From: Ailurus styani
Lineage: Eukaryota; Chordata; Mammalia; Carnivora; Ailuridae
Direction of reading: 5' to 3'
DNA: 64,000 nucleotides
Assembly: GCA_002007465.1 (NCBI GenBank)
Contig: LNAC01000379.1
Span: 1,039,846-1,103,845 of the forward strand
A program made the translations under genes and the position numbers. The notes under the pieces are model-generated. The model was not told the DNA's origin. It searched no databases and saw only the letters and a program-made list of their open reading frames with translations. Shown here one piece after another: positions 33,973 through 44,830 of this stretch. Within the stretch, counting starts at the first letter, position 1; each line of letters opens with the position of its first letter.

Positions 33973-34075
33973 CCTAACTCAATAAGCTGGTATGAGAATT
34001 AAATGGGTTACTGTATGTTAAAAACTTAGAACAATACCTGTCACATGGTAAGCATGGTAAGCATTAGATGTTCTG
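33973..34075 (+). mobile_element. MIR SINE, right part
   Basis: tatgagaattaaatgggtta, then cttagaacaatacctgtcac and atggtaagcat complete the MIR interrupted at 30454. Confidence 0.83.
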
Positions 34076-34309
34076 CAGTGTCTGCTGACCATCTTGGAAA
34101 CAGTCCAAAATTCATGACTAATTGTTTCCGAGATATAGCATTGCTCATCTGACCACACACAGCAAGGATTCTCCTACTTCTGAGGTAAAGGGGCCAGTAT
34201 AACTTCAAGACCTGCTACCATTAAACTCCTGAAGCAAATCTGCCATGTCTTAGCCTCCATTACCTCATCTGTACATGAAAGCTTATGACTAGATGATCTA
34301 GTACTCATG

Positions 34310-34690
34310 ATTAAAAACACTAGATTTGAATACTGGTTCCATTACTTACTAGCTTATGGTTATGAGAAAATTAATCTTAAGAGCCTTTCTTTGTCTTTGG
34401 TATTCTGCAACTTCCCCATGGTGTATTTAGAAAGCAGGTTTACTTTTATTCGTTCTACTCTGGATTCATACCTCCAGAATCTAAAGACTTGTGTCATTCA
34501 TCAATTCTGGAAAATTCTCAAGCATTATCTCTTTAAAAATTGTCTCCTCTCCCATTCTCTGTAGTTTTTTTTTTTTTTTGAGTTCATGTTAAACATATTT
34601 TGGATCTTTTAAATTTATCCTTTATGTCTCTTAACCTTTTTTATTTCAGGTTTTTAATTCTCAACCTTTCTTTAAAGGTCTGAAATTGTG
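34310..34690. repeat. Diverged MIR and old L1-like pieces
   Basis: 34310-34395 (aatactggttccattacttactagc) looks like a MIR core. 34430-34690 resembles antisense old L1 5' sequence (attctggaaaattctcaagcat). Both assignments are tentative. Confidence 0.45.
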
Positions 34691-34757
34691 GTTTAAACAC
34701 AGACACTAAAATATCAAGACATATGCCCTCAGTAATTTTGATTTAAAAACTCTATCA

Positions 34758-34954
34758 GGGCTCCTGGATGGCTCAGTGGGTTAAAGCCTCTGCTTTTGGC
34801 TCAGGTCATGATCTCAGGGTCCTGGGATCAAGGCCCGCATCGGGCTCTCTGCTCAGCAGGGAGCCTGCTTCCTCCTCTCTCTCTGTGTACCTCTCTGCCT
34901 ACTTGTGATCTGATCTCTCTCTCTGTGTCAAATAAATAAATAAAATCTTAAAAA
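34758..34954 (+). mobile_element. SINEC
   Basis: Sense copy starting gggctcctggatggctcagt. TSD aaaaa(c)ctctatca at 34745-34757 and 34955-34968. Confidence 0.95.
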
Positions 34955-34968
34955 AAAAACCTCTATCA

Positions 34969-35404
34969 ATTAATTTAGTCAAAGAGACAATTCAATCAAA
35001 CAAATAGTTTGGCTAATTTTTTCTTTAATTTGACTAGTCATCCGAGTAAACTAACTTTTTTAATGCCCTAAAGATGGTCATAAAGAAAATGGACCAGCCA
35101 AGGATTTCAGAAGTTATTCTCAAGTCAAAAACTAATTCTCATTTTGGAAGCGTACATAACAATTATAAGTTAAATGGAGATGTTTTCAACAATAATTACT
35201 CACTTCCCATGTTACCAGTTAGAAAAAAAATTGTTAAACCATTAAGTAACAAGCTTGTACTATTGTATCACACTACAAGAGAAGAGAGCCAAGATAGTAT
35301 TTTCCCAGTTAATTATTTGCTTCTAGAATGGAGAAAAACCTCTTATAATGCTTTATAGGCATCAAATTTCAATGTAAGAATTCCTTTAAAAAGTATTAAT
35401 ATAA
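34969..35404. other. AT-rich single-copy DNA with one 94-codon frame
   Basis: A frame at 35074-35358 (begins 'MVIKKMDQPRISEVIL', ends 'EWRKTSYNAL') has a plausible composition but no recognised domain, Kozak context or splice signals. I do not call it a gene. Confidence 0.4.
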
Positions 35405-35544
35405 AAAGTATTAATTATCTTCCTATAATGTGCCTTACACTGTGTATAATTCTGAGGTTATACAAGAAATCTAAGACATGCCCTTGTCCTTAGGGTATTT
35501 ATAGTCTTATTGGAAAAAGACAGGCTAATCATGTAAGAGAGTGA

Positions 35545-36012
35545 AAAACAGATAGAGAAAACTTTCATATAGTATCTGCTACGTGTTAGGCATAGTCATA
35601 TCTAATCCTCACCACATTCCTCCAAGATGTGTTGTTTATTCATTCATTCACTCACTCATTCATTCATTTACCCATTTAAATGATATAGATATGCCTAAGG
35701 TCACCATTAGCAAGAGAACAAGTTCAGATGGGGCGCCCGGGTGGCTCAGTTTGTTAAGCATCTGCCTTCAGCTCAGTCATGATCTCAGGGTCCTGGGATC
35801 GAGCCCCGGAGTCAAGTTGGGATCCCGGCTCAATGAGGAGTCTGCTTCTCTCTCTCCCCTTGCCCCTACCCCTTGCTCATTTATGCATGCTCTTTCTCAA
35901 ATAAATAAATAAAATCTTTTTTAAAAAATTTTTAATTAAAAAAGAAAGAACAAGCTCAGATTCAAACTCAGGTCCAATCCCAGATCCATTATTTTCACTA
36001 CATCCCACTGCC
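35545..36012 (-). mobile_element. MIR SINE, antisense, split by a SINEC
   Basis: Left part: ctgctacgtgttaggcatag, tctaatcctcaccacattcctcc, taaggtcaccattagcaag. Right part after the SINE: caaactcaggtccaatccc, ctacatcccactgcc. An (attc)n tract lies inside at 35637-35672. 35405-35545 is another piece of the unassigned ancient repeat. Confidence 0.78.
35730..35944 (+). mobile_element. SINEC, older subfamily
   Basis: Sense copy, head ggggcgcccgggtggctcag. TSD a(g)agaacaagttcagat / aaagaacaagctcagat at 35712-35729 and 35945-35961. Confidence 0.95.
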
Positions 36013-36059
36013 AAATGATTAATTAAACCCTACAGATTAAGCAAATTACACTGACAAGT

Positions 36060-36285
36060 CAGTATAGGATATGGTCAAATTTATGGAATTTGGAGTCAGA
36101 CTGACCCGAATTCAAAAACTAGTTATGTGACTTTGGACAAGGTACTTAAACTTCCTGAGCCTCTTTCCTTATCTGCACAATAGGTACAGTAATTATCCCT
36201 ACCCATAGTGTTGTGATGATGAAATAGAATAATGTGCATAAAATGGTTCACATAATGTTTTCCATAGTAAAAAAGAAATAGCAAG
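36060..36285 (+). mobile_element. MIR SINE
   Basis: tggaatttggagtcagactgac, agttatgtgactttggacaagg, ctgagcctctttccttatctg in MIR order. Confidence 0.88.
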
Positions 36286-36780
36286 TATTATAGTGCAACA
36301 CTGATTAAAAGACTATTTTTAAACCCAAATTAATTTTTCTACTTCCGCATTCTAAGGGAAGAAGTATATTTCATATCAGTGGGGATATATTCCCTTCCCC
36401 TCAGTGGGACTGGTGGGAAGAGAGAAGAAAAATGTATTTCATAGTCTTTGCCAGTTCTTTTGTGCTGCGAAAGTAAGGGACTCTGGAAAAGATGGATGGC
36501 TATACATAAAAGATATCTTGAATATACAAAGGGCAGCCTTAGGCAGTAAGAGGTGTAAAGCAAAATTGTTCTTAGTGTAACTTGGCAAGGTAAAACTTCA
36601 TCGACCTAAATCTTGAGTTGATATCTGAATAACATAAATAAAAAATGTGGGAGTTCAAAGAGGGGCAGAGGATGGGAGGCCATCTGTGACATGCCATTCC
36701 ACTGATCGCCAGGTTTCATTCAGCTAATCTGGGTACAAAGGAGAGACCCCATTCTTCACTGCTTCATGGACATGGCTTTC
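36286..36780. other. Single-copy non-coding DNA
   Basis: Nothing recognised. A 74-codon minus frame at 36339-36563 has no domain. Confidence 0.5.
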
Positions 36781-36796
36781 AAACCTTCCTAGGTAA

Positions 36797-36915
36797 TGAG
36801 GGGCGCATGGGTGGCTTAATCAGTTAAACGGCTGAATCTTGATCTCAGGTCTTGAACTCTGCATCATGAGTTCAAACCCAGGTTGGGCTCCACTTTAAAA
36901 AAAACAAAACAAAAA
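36797..36915 (+). mobile_element. Short old tRNA-Lys SINE
   Basis: Sense copy (ggggcgcatgggtggcttaa, gagttcaaacccaggttggg) with perfect 16-bp TSD aaaccttcctaggtaa at 36781-36796 and 36916-36931. The clean TSD shows that this short form inserted independently and is not a broken SINEC. Confidence 0.94.
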
Positions 36916-37118
36916 AAACCTTCCTAGGTAACAAAGGCTTATGTTTCCTTCTATCAGGGAGCAGCAAGAAGCTGTTAAAAGGAGCTCGAATAGTCAGAGA
37001 GGGTCGTCTGAAAGAGGTAGGTTTGGGGTCAGACCTGATGGAGTCAATTAGATTCAATGTGCAGTGGGAAATGCGAAAGAAAGATTCCAAGAAGAAAGCT
37101 GAATAGAAATAATACCTT

Positions 37119-37322
37119 GGGCGCCTGGGTGGCTCAGTGGGTTAATGCCTCTGCTTTCGGCTCAGGTCATGATCTCAGGGTCCTGGGATCGAGGCCCGCA
37201 TCGGGCTCCCTGCTCGGCGGGGAGCCTGCTTCCCCCCCTCTCTCTCTCTGCCTGCCTCTCTGCCTCCTTGTGATCTCTCTCCCTCTGTGAAATAAATAAA
37301 TAAAATCTTAAAAAAAAAAAAA
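37119..37322 (+). mobile_element. SINEC, young
   Basis: Near-consensus sense copy with perfect TSD agaaataatacctt at 37105-37118 and 37323-37336. Confidence 0.97.
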
Positions 37323-37336
37323 AGAAATAATACCTT

Positions 37337-37699
37337 AATGAGTCTAGAAAAGAACTCTGCCTTAGAAAACAAAGGGCCTTAACTGCCTCTTAAATACAAT
37401 TATTAATGTGGCCCCAGTCTTCTCATAACTTCAGCACAGAAGGAAAAAGCAGCTAATGACCAAGCAGCTCTGCCTGGGATGGGGAAGAATGTGAAGATAG
37501 GACTAGGATACAAAGGGACACTTCTCTCCAAATGTAGACCTGGCAAATTTCCCTCATACTGGGGCACAAGCTCGGTTATATATAATGGCTATTAACCACT
37601 GCTTTCTTCTCAGTCCAGCATTCTGACTTTTACTGGGTAACCTTACTGGGTTACAGTTGAGAGAGGCAAGTACTACCTGTCATACTTACTGAATCCACT
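37337..37699. other. Single-copy non-coding DNA
   Basis: Nothing recognised. Confidence 0.5.
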
Positions 37700-37985
37700 A
37701 GTCTTAAGTTTGGCTGCATGTAACCATGGTGTCTTAAACAAAAAAGAAGTTTATTTCTCTCTCATGAAGAGAAGTCTGGAGATAGGAAATCCAGGACTGT
37801 TGTGGCACCTCCACAGCCATCAGAGACCTCTGCTCTATCTTGCTAGTCCACCATCCTAAGCTTGCGTCTGCCTGTTCCAAGATGGCCGTCCAAACTCCAC
37901 TCTACATTTCAGCTATAAGGAAGTAAGAAGGAGCAGAAGGGTTTGCCCCTCCCTTTAACACTTCCTACTTATGTCTTGTTGGTCA
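37700..37985. repeat. Ancient mammalian repeat, family not assigned
   Basis: gaagtttatttctctctcatg, gtctggagataggaaatccag and cctgttccaagatggccg recur in many mammalian genomes, but I cannot name the family with confidence. Confidence 0.5.
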
Positions 37986-37989
37986 AAAT

Positions 37990-38245
37990 AACAATAAATA
38001 GTAGCTAGTAGTTAGAGTGTTTAGTGTGTGCTAAGCACTGTTCTAAAGGTTTTACCAATATAAACTCATTTATTCATCACAGAAACTCAATACAGTGGGT
38101 ACTATTATCATATCACTTTTCAGATGCAGAAACGGAGGCACAGAGAAGCAAACTAACCATTAGTAAGAGATGAGGCAGAGATGTGAACCCTACATAGCCT
38201 GATTCTAGAATCTGTGTGCCTAACCACAGTGCTATGCTGTCAAAA
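37990..38245 (-). mobile_element. MIR SINE, antisense, nearly full length
   Basis: gtgtgctaagcactgttcta, cagatgcagaaacggaggca, agatgtgaaccctacatag, cctaaccacagtgctatgctg in inverted MIR order. Confidence 0.9.
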
Positions 38246-38621
38246 CAAGTTAGGCCTCACTGAGTTCCAAGGAGGACTAGTAGTCTTTTTATTGTGTAAT
38301 AATTCAACAAAATACTGAAGGTTTCTACCAGGGAACAAAGGGGAAAAAGGGGAAACTAGTATTAGAAAGCAAATAGCAGCCTCTGCCACAACTATGTCAA
38401 AGGCTCAAGGTAAGTTCTGTGAAAACACTTTGCAATAGAGTCAGAGGCAGTATATGTATAATGCAGGTAAAGCACGTTGCCCTTTCAGTTCCCAGAGAAG
38501 AATTATATAAGCCTCTGGGAATTCTGGAGAATTTCCTCGTAAGTTGGGCAAGAAAACTCTAACGGACATTCTTTTGTCTCTGCAATATAAGAACGTGAAG
38601 GTGGTGTTGGTAGGGATCCCT
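38246..38621. other. Single-copy non-coding DNA
   Basis: Nothing recognised. Confidence 0.5.
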
Positions 38622-38636
38622 CAGAAAATCCCTTTT

Positions 38637-38960
38637 ATTTTTACTTTTTATTTTATTTTTAAAGATTATTTATTTATTTATTTGACAGAGAGAGACAGAT
38701 CACAAGTAGGTGGAGAGGCAAGCAGAGAGAGGAGGAAGTAGGCCCGCTGAGCAGGAAGCCGGATGCGGGCTTCGATCCCAGGACCCAGGACCCTGAGATC
38801 ATGACCTGAGCCAAAGGCAGAGGCTTTAACCCACTGAGCTACCCAGGTGCCCTACTTTTTTTTTTTTTTTTTTAAGATTTTATTTTTATTTTCACTACTT
38901 CCAATGTGGGGCTTGAACTCACAACCCTGAGATCCAGGGTCACATGCAAGCCAGGAGCCC
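38637..38960 (-). mobile_element. Old short SINE, antisense, split by a SINEC
   Basis: The body at 38872-38960 reads inverted old SINE (aagattttatttttattttc, ggggcttgaactcacaaccctg, aggagcccc). Its TSD cagaaaatccctttt / cagaaaatcccctttt-like at 38622-38636 and 38961-38975 encloses both this copy and the younger SINEC in its tail. Confidence 0.88.
38650..38852 (-). mobile_element. SINEC inserted in the tail of an older SINE
   Basis: Complete antisense copy with an extra ccaggaccca duplication in the head. TSD tacttttt at 38642-38649 and 38853-38860. Confidence 0.92.
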
Positions 38961-39124
38961 CAGAAAATCCCCTTTAAAGGGAATGTAGGCCTTTCCAAAG
39001 AAAACTCACGTCATAAGGAAACTTTCTCTCATCACTGGACTGTTCCTTGAAGCAGTTAAAGCCTGTAAGCCTCAGACATACGGCTGGCTGATAGAAACTG
39101 ATGATATGACAGCAGCTTGAATTT

Positions 39125-39545
39125 AGGTACTGTATCAGTCAGTAAGGGTTCTTCGAAGAAACAGAACCAACAGGATCTATGTGTATGTATATTAAGAGAT
39201 TTATTTTAAGGAATTGGCTCATGTGACTGTGGAGGCTGGCAAGTCCAAAATTCATAGGGTAGGCTCGCAGGCTGGAAACTCAGGCAGAATTTCTCTATCA
39301 CAGTCTTGAGGCAGAATTCCTTCCTTTCTGGAAAGCCGCAGTTTTTGTTCTTCAGGCTTTCAGTGGATTTGATGAGGCCCACCCACGTATTGGAAGGTAA
39401 TCTGCTTTACTTAGAGTCAAGTGATTATGGCTTTTAATCACATCTTCAAAATACCTCCACAGCGACGTGTAGACTGGTGTTTGACCTAAGTTACACACTG
39501 TCACCTACCCAAACTGTCACATAAAATTGACTATTTTAGATACCA
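39125..39545. repeat. Ancient mammalian repeat, family not assigned
   Basis: Begins ctgtatcagtcagtaagggt, continues aacagaaccaacaggatc, ggaattggctcatgtgactg and gatgaggcccacccacgtat, ends tgtcacataaaattgac. A well-known repeat pattern; an LTR or MITE origin cannot be decided by eye. Confidence 0.6.
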
Positions 39546-40360
39546 ATGCCATGTATGAAATGCAAGCGTTTCATCAGCTTTTAACTATCTATCTTTTAAA
39601 AAGGACTGGTGAGTTAATTTTGCATGGGACGCTAGCCCATACATGTCTGGGCAACCTTACCTCTAAACACCTTGGCACCTGCTCCATACGATCGGGCCTC
39701 TAGGCCATTGCTGTTGGGCTACTCCCATGCCACGCCTATCTGGCTCTATAATGGTAGTTATGGGGGATAGCTGGCAAGATCTGGTTTCTCCAGGACTACC
39801 TAAGACAATAAGCTCCAAACCCAACCAGTATTGTCAATGCTAAACATGCTAGGACCTACTGATAAAACGTGCTGTCCACCTTCTAGCCACAGAAGAAAGA
39901 TCCAGCTTCTTCTCCTCTATCAGATCACCCCCAACCCTGTTTGGAGTGGTGAACAACCTTCTTTGTTCTTTGCCTAGGAAGGCCCTCCCAAACCTTCTTC
40001 TCCAGTAGGTCTCTTGAGGAACCGGAAGTGGCCTTAATTAAAGCTTGCTTGCATTTATATCCATACTCTGTGAGGCTGTGCCTATGGTAAGGTCCATTCA
40101 TCTGGAGACAGTACCTGCTTTACTCCCTCCAGAAACTGAAAAAATTAATCTTTCAGCTTGTTTGCAAATTTTCTTCGGAACACTTTTCTGTAAAGAAATC
40201 TTATCCCCAAATCTACTATGTAAAATAGATGAAGGCAAAATTTCTGTGATTTAAATTAAGGGGTCCTCCCCTAACTTCTCTTAGCTCGCCATTCATCCTG
40301 GCGCCTTAGGGGCCCCTATGAGAGCTTCTCAGAACCTGCCAGGGAACAGCTTAAAAACCA
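39546..40360. other. Unassigned sequence, possibly an old LTR remnant
   Basis: The part 39800-40080, with attaaagcttgcttgcattt followed by actctgtgag, has the look of an LTR R/U5 region, but no ends or TSD were found. A 69-codon frame at 40045 is not supported. Confidence 0.3.
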
Positions 40361-40366
40361 CGATGA

Positions 40367-40558
40367 GGGCGCCTGGGTGGCTCAGTTTGTTAAGCGTCTG
40401 CCTTCGGCCCAGGTCATGATCCCGAGTTCCTGGGATTGAGTCCCACGTCAGGCTCCCTGCTCAGCGGGGAGCCTGCTTCTCCCTCTCCCTGCCATACCCC
40501 CTGCTTGTGCTCTCTCTCTCTCTAATAAATAAAATCTGTATAAATAAATAAATAAATA
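40367..40558 (+). mobile_element. SINEC, older subfamily
   Basis: Sense copy with gtttgttaagcgtctgcctt and a short (aaat)n tail. Flanks show only a weak duplication. Confidence 0.93.
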
Positions 40559-40559
40559 A

Positions 40560-41220
40560 CATAATGAAATGGAAAGAATTCTATATACCTAACCAGACAG
40601 ATGTAGATACACATCAAGGAAGCAATACTGTGTTGAGGTAAAAGCAGAGCTCCAGAAACTTTAACTCCCAAGCCCTTCCATCTACATCCTTGGGCAGGTT
40701 CTCAGCCTCTTTGGGCATCTAAAAATGGAATGATAATACTTTCCTCAAACACTTCTTGATAATATTATATGTAATAATGAAGTTTTGTTGTTGTTTTTTT
40801 AAGTTCTACAAAAGTTAGGTATCACTTACTGCAAGGATGATTTGGAAATCAAGACCACATGTGAACATAGTGTGATACCTTTCAGGCTGCCCCAATGGCT
40901 AAGGAAGATTCTATCGGAGCATCTAGGCTCATGAACCTTCTAGTGGGGAGCTGCCCAGGTCAGCCACTACCTCCTTATTTGTCTGTGTGAAATGAAACAA
41001 CATTGAGTGCAATAAACTGGAATAGGTTAGCTGAGCCTCTGGCACATTTTGTTTCCATTTGAAGAAGCTGATCAACTGAGGAAGACTAAATAAGTTTGTG
41101 AAAAAAGATTACACAAACTTAAATGACTTTATGGTAGGATTTATCAGAGCCTTAACATGAATAGTGAATCTCTAAAAGCTCTAAAAGGGCTTTATAGTAC
41201 AGAGCATCACAAACTTACTT
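40560..41220. other. Possible diverged MIR, then single-copy DNA
   Basis: 40570-40745 keeps faint MIR features (ttgggcaggttctcagcctct, aaatggaatgataata). The remainder is unassigned. Confidence 0.4.
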
Positions 41221-41244
41221 AACAATAGAACACTTATTTTTTAT

Positions 41245-41438
41245 TTTTTATTTTTTTTTTTGAGAAAGAGAGAAAGAGAGAGGGAAGCAGAGAGAGGGAG
41301 AAGGAAAGAGAGAATCCCAAACAGGCTCCACGCCTAGCACAAGCCCCAACGTGGGACTTGATCTCAAGACCCTGAGACCATGACCTGCGCTGAAATCAAG
41401 AGCCAGACACTTAACCGACTGAGCCACCCAGGTACCCC
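41245..41438 (-). mobile_element. SINEC, older subfamily
   Basis: Antisense copy with long poly(T) and (ga)n. Imperfect TSD aacaatagaacactta / caacaacacaaaactt around 41221 and 41438. Confidence 0.93.
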
Positions 41439-41453
41439 AACAACACAAAACTT

Positions 41454-42356
41454 TTTTATTAGCAGAACTACTATTTCCATTTCATAGAACACTTCATGCA
41501 ACATAGTTTAAGAATCGGCACACGACAGAGATGCACAGCACAGGGCTATTTTATTATTACTGTTTATTAGAATGTGTTACCATTTCTACCTACCACTTGT
41601 GTTTAATCCTGAAAGATCGGAGGAGATCCCCAGAATGCTTGGTATATCATTAGAGAAAGTCACAAAGTGTCACGTGACCTTTCCCTAACTAAATTTAAAA
41701 TGCCAGCTATAATCGTACTAGGCTTGAAAATGAAACTGTAATGTTTCAGTTAAAAACTGAACACACAAATAGAAATTCAGGAATCAAGAAGGAAATTAGA
41801 GGCTTCTTGGAAAAAGGCACCTTCTAAAATAATGACCTTATGCTTCTCTTCAACAATCATTCCTCAGCTTGGAGCAGGCCTAGTCTGAGCTCTTCTGGAA
41901 ACAATGCCTAAGTCTATACATGTCATCTAGCTTTCTAAAGAATGCTTAATGTCACCCAAACCATCAGAGGTTCTCCCTGGCCATTTTAGGGGAAGTGCAG
42001 AACTAGCCTCTTCTTTTCAAATTCTTTTACACGTTCAGACACAATCCTTGACATACGTAATGTCATTTCTGCCCAGCGCTCCAGTGCCATGCCTAACGTC
42101 TACAGAACTGAGCAAACCCCATGGGGGGAGGGGTTGGACCCCTGGGAAAGCCAGACTTGCAGGTGCACTGGCTTTGGTAGCACCCTGCCAGCAAATACCA
42201 TTTGTCAGCCCATCAAAATTTGTATCAGGCTATTACCATCCCAACAGAACCACGAACACTATGATAAGAGGTCTCTTATCTGATCATTCTATCTCTTAAT
42301 TTGGTAAAGGAGCAACGATGGTTGCCCCATGGCAACGACTGCACTCCTTCTTGTCC
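41454..42356. other. Single-copy DNA with an RFX-like palindrome
   Basis: No repeat recognised. A 116-codon frame at 41949-42299 overlaps a 64-codon frame in another phase and shows no domain. gttgccccatggcaac at 42321-42336 is an inverted repeat of the RFX half-site. Confidence 0.5.
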
Positions 42357-42530
42357 AGTGGTTCTCAAACTTGAGCCTGCAGAGAATCACCTGAAGGACT
42401 CCCTACCCCCAGATTGCTGAGTCACATCCCCAGAGTCTCAGAGCCACTGTCTACATGGTATTGATATCAGCCTGGTAGTAAGCTTCTCCCCATCCCTGAT
42501 GTAAATGGTCTGTGGGCCATACTTCAATAT
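42357..42530 (+). mobile_element. MER5-type hAT-Charlie MITE
   Basis: cagtggttctcaaacttgag, agagaatcacctgaagga, ccccagagtctcagagcc, and an end that fits ggtctgtgggccatactt. Diverged. Confidence 0.75.
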
Positions 42531-42617
42531 ATTATCATCTTGGATGCATCAGTCAACTGTCCCTAAGTAAAAACTGATGCCTAACTAAGGCCAACTCAGA
42601 CCGAAACATAAGCTTTC

Positions 42618-42817
42618 GGGCGCCTGGGTGGCTCAGTGGGTTAAAGCCTCTGCCTTCAGCTCAGGTCATGATCTCAGGGTCCTGGGATCGAGGCCAGCAT
42701 CGGGCTCTCTGCTCTCCAGGGAGCCTGCTTCCTCCTCTCTCTGCCTGCCTCTCTGCCTACTTGTAATCTCTCTCTGTGTGTCAAATAAATAAATAAAATC
42801 TTAAAAAAAAAAAAAAA
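42618..42817 (+). mobile_element. SINEC, young
   Basis: Near-consensus sense copy with perfect 15-bp TSD gaaacataagctttc at 42603-42617 and 42818-42832. Confidence 0.97.
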
Positions 42818-42832
42818 GAAACATAAGCTTTC

Positions 42833-43274
42833 TTCAGATGTGGAAGATAAGAGAAGAAGGGTTATAACATATTTCACCCACAGGCTCACTTTCTAACAGT
42901 GGTATAATTGTTTTATTAGGAAAATGTATTGTGGATTTGTTAATTTATCAAGACAACAAAAATATTGCTTAACCCTTACTTTTTAATTACAAGCAACTCA
43001 TTACTTACTGAAACCAAAAACTAAAAGAATTAGAATCTCCTGAGTACAAAGCAAGTACCTTGTCTTTATTGAAATATATAAGCTATATATTGAAATATAT
43101 AAGCTATATAATATATATAAGCTATAATAAGCTCCATTTATCTAAACACTTTCTCTTTTCCTTCCTTCCTTTACTTCAGAAAAAAAAAATTAAAGGAAGG
43201 CCATGCTCTTTCTTAGTCGCATCTGGACTGTTCTGGAATCTTCTCAGGGAACTCAGCCCTGCCACTTGAGCCTG
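42833..43274. other. AT-rich DNA with a 21-bp tandem repeat
   Basis: tattgaaatatataagctata is repeated exactly at 43067-43087 and 43088-43108, with a partial third unit to 43126. Otherwise unassigned. Confidence 0.7.
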
Positions 43275-43520
43275 TAGATCGTCATTCATTCAGCAAATAT
43301 TTATTGGGCATCAATGACATATCTGACACATCACTAGGCCTTGAAGAAGAATAGTGATGGAGAAAGACAAATCCTCACCCACATGGAGCTTACATTCTAG
43401 TGGGAGAGATGTACAAGTAACAAAGCAATTACAAAACACAGGAAGTGGTATAGGGTACAACGAGATCATGTACAGAGAACGCCTCACCCAGACTTAAAGG
43501 TGGGGCTAGATAGTTGGGTT
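43275..43520 (+). repeat. Ancient mammalian repeat, family not assigned
   Basis: cattcattcagcaaatattt, tcctcacccacatggagctt and acattctagtgggagagat belong to the same common old repeat as at 30120. Confidence 0.6.
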
Positions 43521-43870
43521 TTCCCAAAGCTAGCATCAGCCAAAGTGAATCCTGAAAGATGAAGGAAAGCCGAAGGAACGACAGATAGAACACAGTGCTT
43601 TTAAGGAGCTGAAATCATTTTAATGTGACACAGCATGTGGTGATCGGGGGTGGGGCAGACAATGCATAAGGGAAGGCAAGGGACAAGACTGAAATGAGGA
43701 ACATTGCTTCTTTAATACCTTCTTTTTCCGTGTGAGCCTTCTTACCTTAGAGTTTTGTACTGTCATCATTGGGCAATAAACTGCGAAGGAAAGACACAAA
43801 TCGGGGGGCACCTGGTTCACAGAGGTACCCCAGTGGCCCAGTCTGCACTGTCTCTCCCTTCCTTTCTTTT

Positions 43871-44228
43871 TTTTTTTTTTTTTAAAGATTTTTTTTATTT
43901 NNNNNNNNNNNNNNNNNNNNNNNNNNNNNNNNNNNNNNNNNNNNNNNNNNNNNNNNNNNNNNNNNNNNNNNNNNNNNNNNNNNNNNNNNNNNNNNNNNNN
44001 NNNNNNNNNNNNNNNNNNNNNNNNNNNNNNNNNNNNNNNNNNNNNNNNNNNNNNNNNNNNNNNNNNNNNNNNNNNNNNNNNNNNNNNNNNNNNNNNNNNN
44101 NNNNNNNNNNNNNNNNNNNNNNNNNNNNNNNNNNNNNNNNNGCCCGATGCGGGCCTCGATCCCAGGACCCTGAGATCATGACCTGGGCCGAAAGCAGAGG
44201 CTTTAACCCACTGAGCCACCCAGGCGCC
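43871..44228 (-). mobile_element. SINEC, young, broken by an assembly gap
   Basis: The antisense tail (43871-43900) and head (44142-44228, ending ccacccaggcgcc) belong to one copy, because a perfect 19-bp TSD ctctcccttcctttctttt flanks it at 43852-43870 and 44229-44247. A normal copy is about 200 bp and 117 bp are visible, so only about 80-100 bp should be missing although 241 N are shown. Confidence 0.93.
43901..44141. other. Assembly gap (241 N)
   Basis: Falls in the polypurine part of a young SINEC and is probably larger than the true missing sequence. Confidence 0.99.
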
Positions 44229-44254
44229 CTCTCCCTTCCTTTCTTTTGATGAAC

Positions 44255-44830
44255 CACTCCTCCTCCCCCCCTCCAGCTCCAGGCACGTGGCCCAATTTGT
44301 GGCTGCTTTTTACATGCTTCAACACCTCCTCCAGTCATAGTAATTGGATGAGACCTGAATGCTGGTTCCACAGCTGGCCGTGGATAGGGTCCCATACTCC
44401 TGGCCACGGTGATTAGACCGGTGGTAGGCACACAACTCAAGACCAATCCATGAGAACTTTTCCCCAGGTTTTCTTGGACTGGAGCTGGCAAGGAAGAACC
44501 AACCCCTTCCTCTCTGGTCAAAGAGCTGTGAGTCTTGTGAGCTCAGAGCAAGCCGCAGCCAAATGCACCACCGTGTGGAGAAGCCTGCCTTCGGTACAAG
44601 AGAGTGGAGCCAACACAGAGAGAGAAGCAGAGACAAGAAGCTGAGAGAGAGTCCTGATAGCTTTTCAGCCTCTAGTTTTGGTCCCGAAACCCAACACTGA
44701 AGCTGCCTTAGTTTCTGTGTTTCCCAAGGCCTGATTGCTCAGCATTTTCTCCAAACCTGTGGGCTACCGGGTACTCTTCCTATAAAGTCTCTTTTAACTT
44801 AAGCTAGTTCCACTTGGGTCTTTGTCCAGT
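44255..44830 (+). repeat. Ancient LTR-like mammalian repeat, family not assigned
   Basis: ctccagtcatagtaattgga, tgagacctgaatgctggttcc, gagagagaagcagagac, gagagagtcctgatagc and aacttaagctagttccactt, in the order of a known old LTR-like repeat. The frames on both strands are not genes. Confidence 0.55.

Noticed and set aside
35074..35358. 94-codon AT-rich frame
   Set aside because: No domain, no splice or promoter evidence. A frame of this length is expected several times in 64 kb.
39800..40080. Possible second ERV LTR (attaaagcttgcttgc followed by actctgtgag)
   Set aside because: No terminal inverted ends, no TSD and no TATA box at the right distance. Left as unassigned sequence.
43620..44521. 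Open frames of 164-208 codons around the second gap
   Set aside because: They run through N and a SINEC. No supported codons outside repeats.
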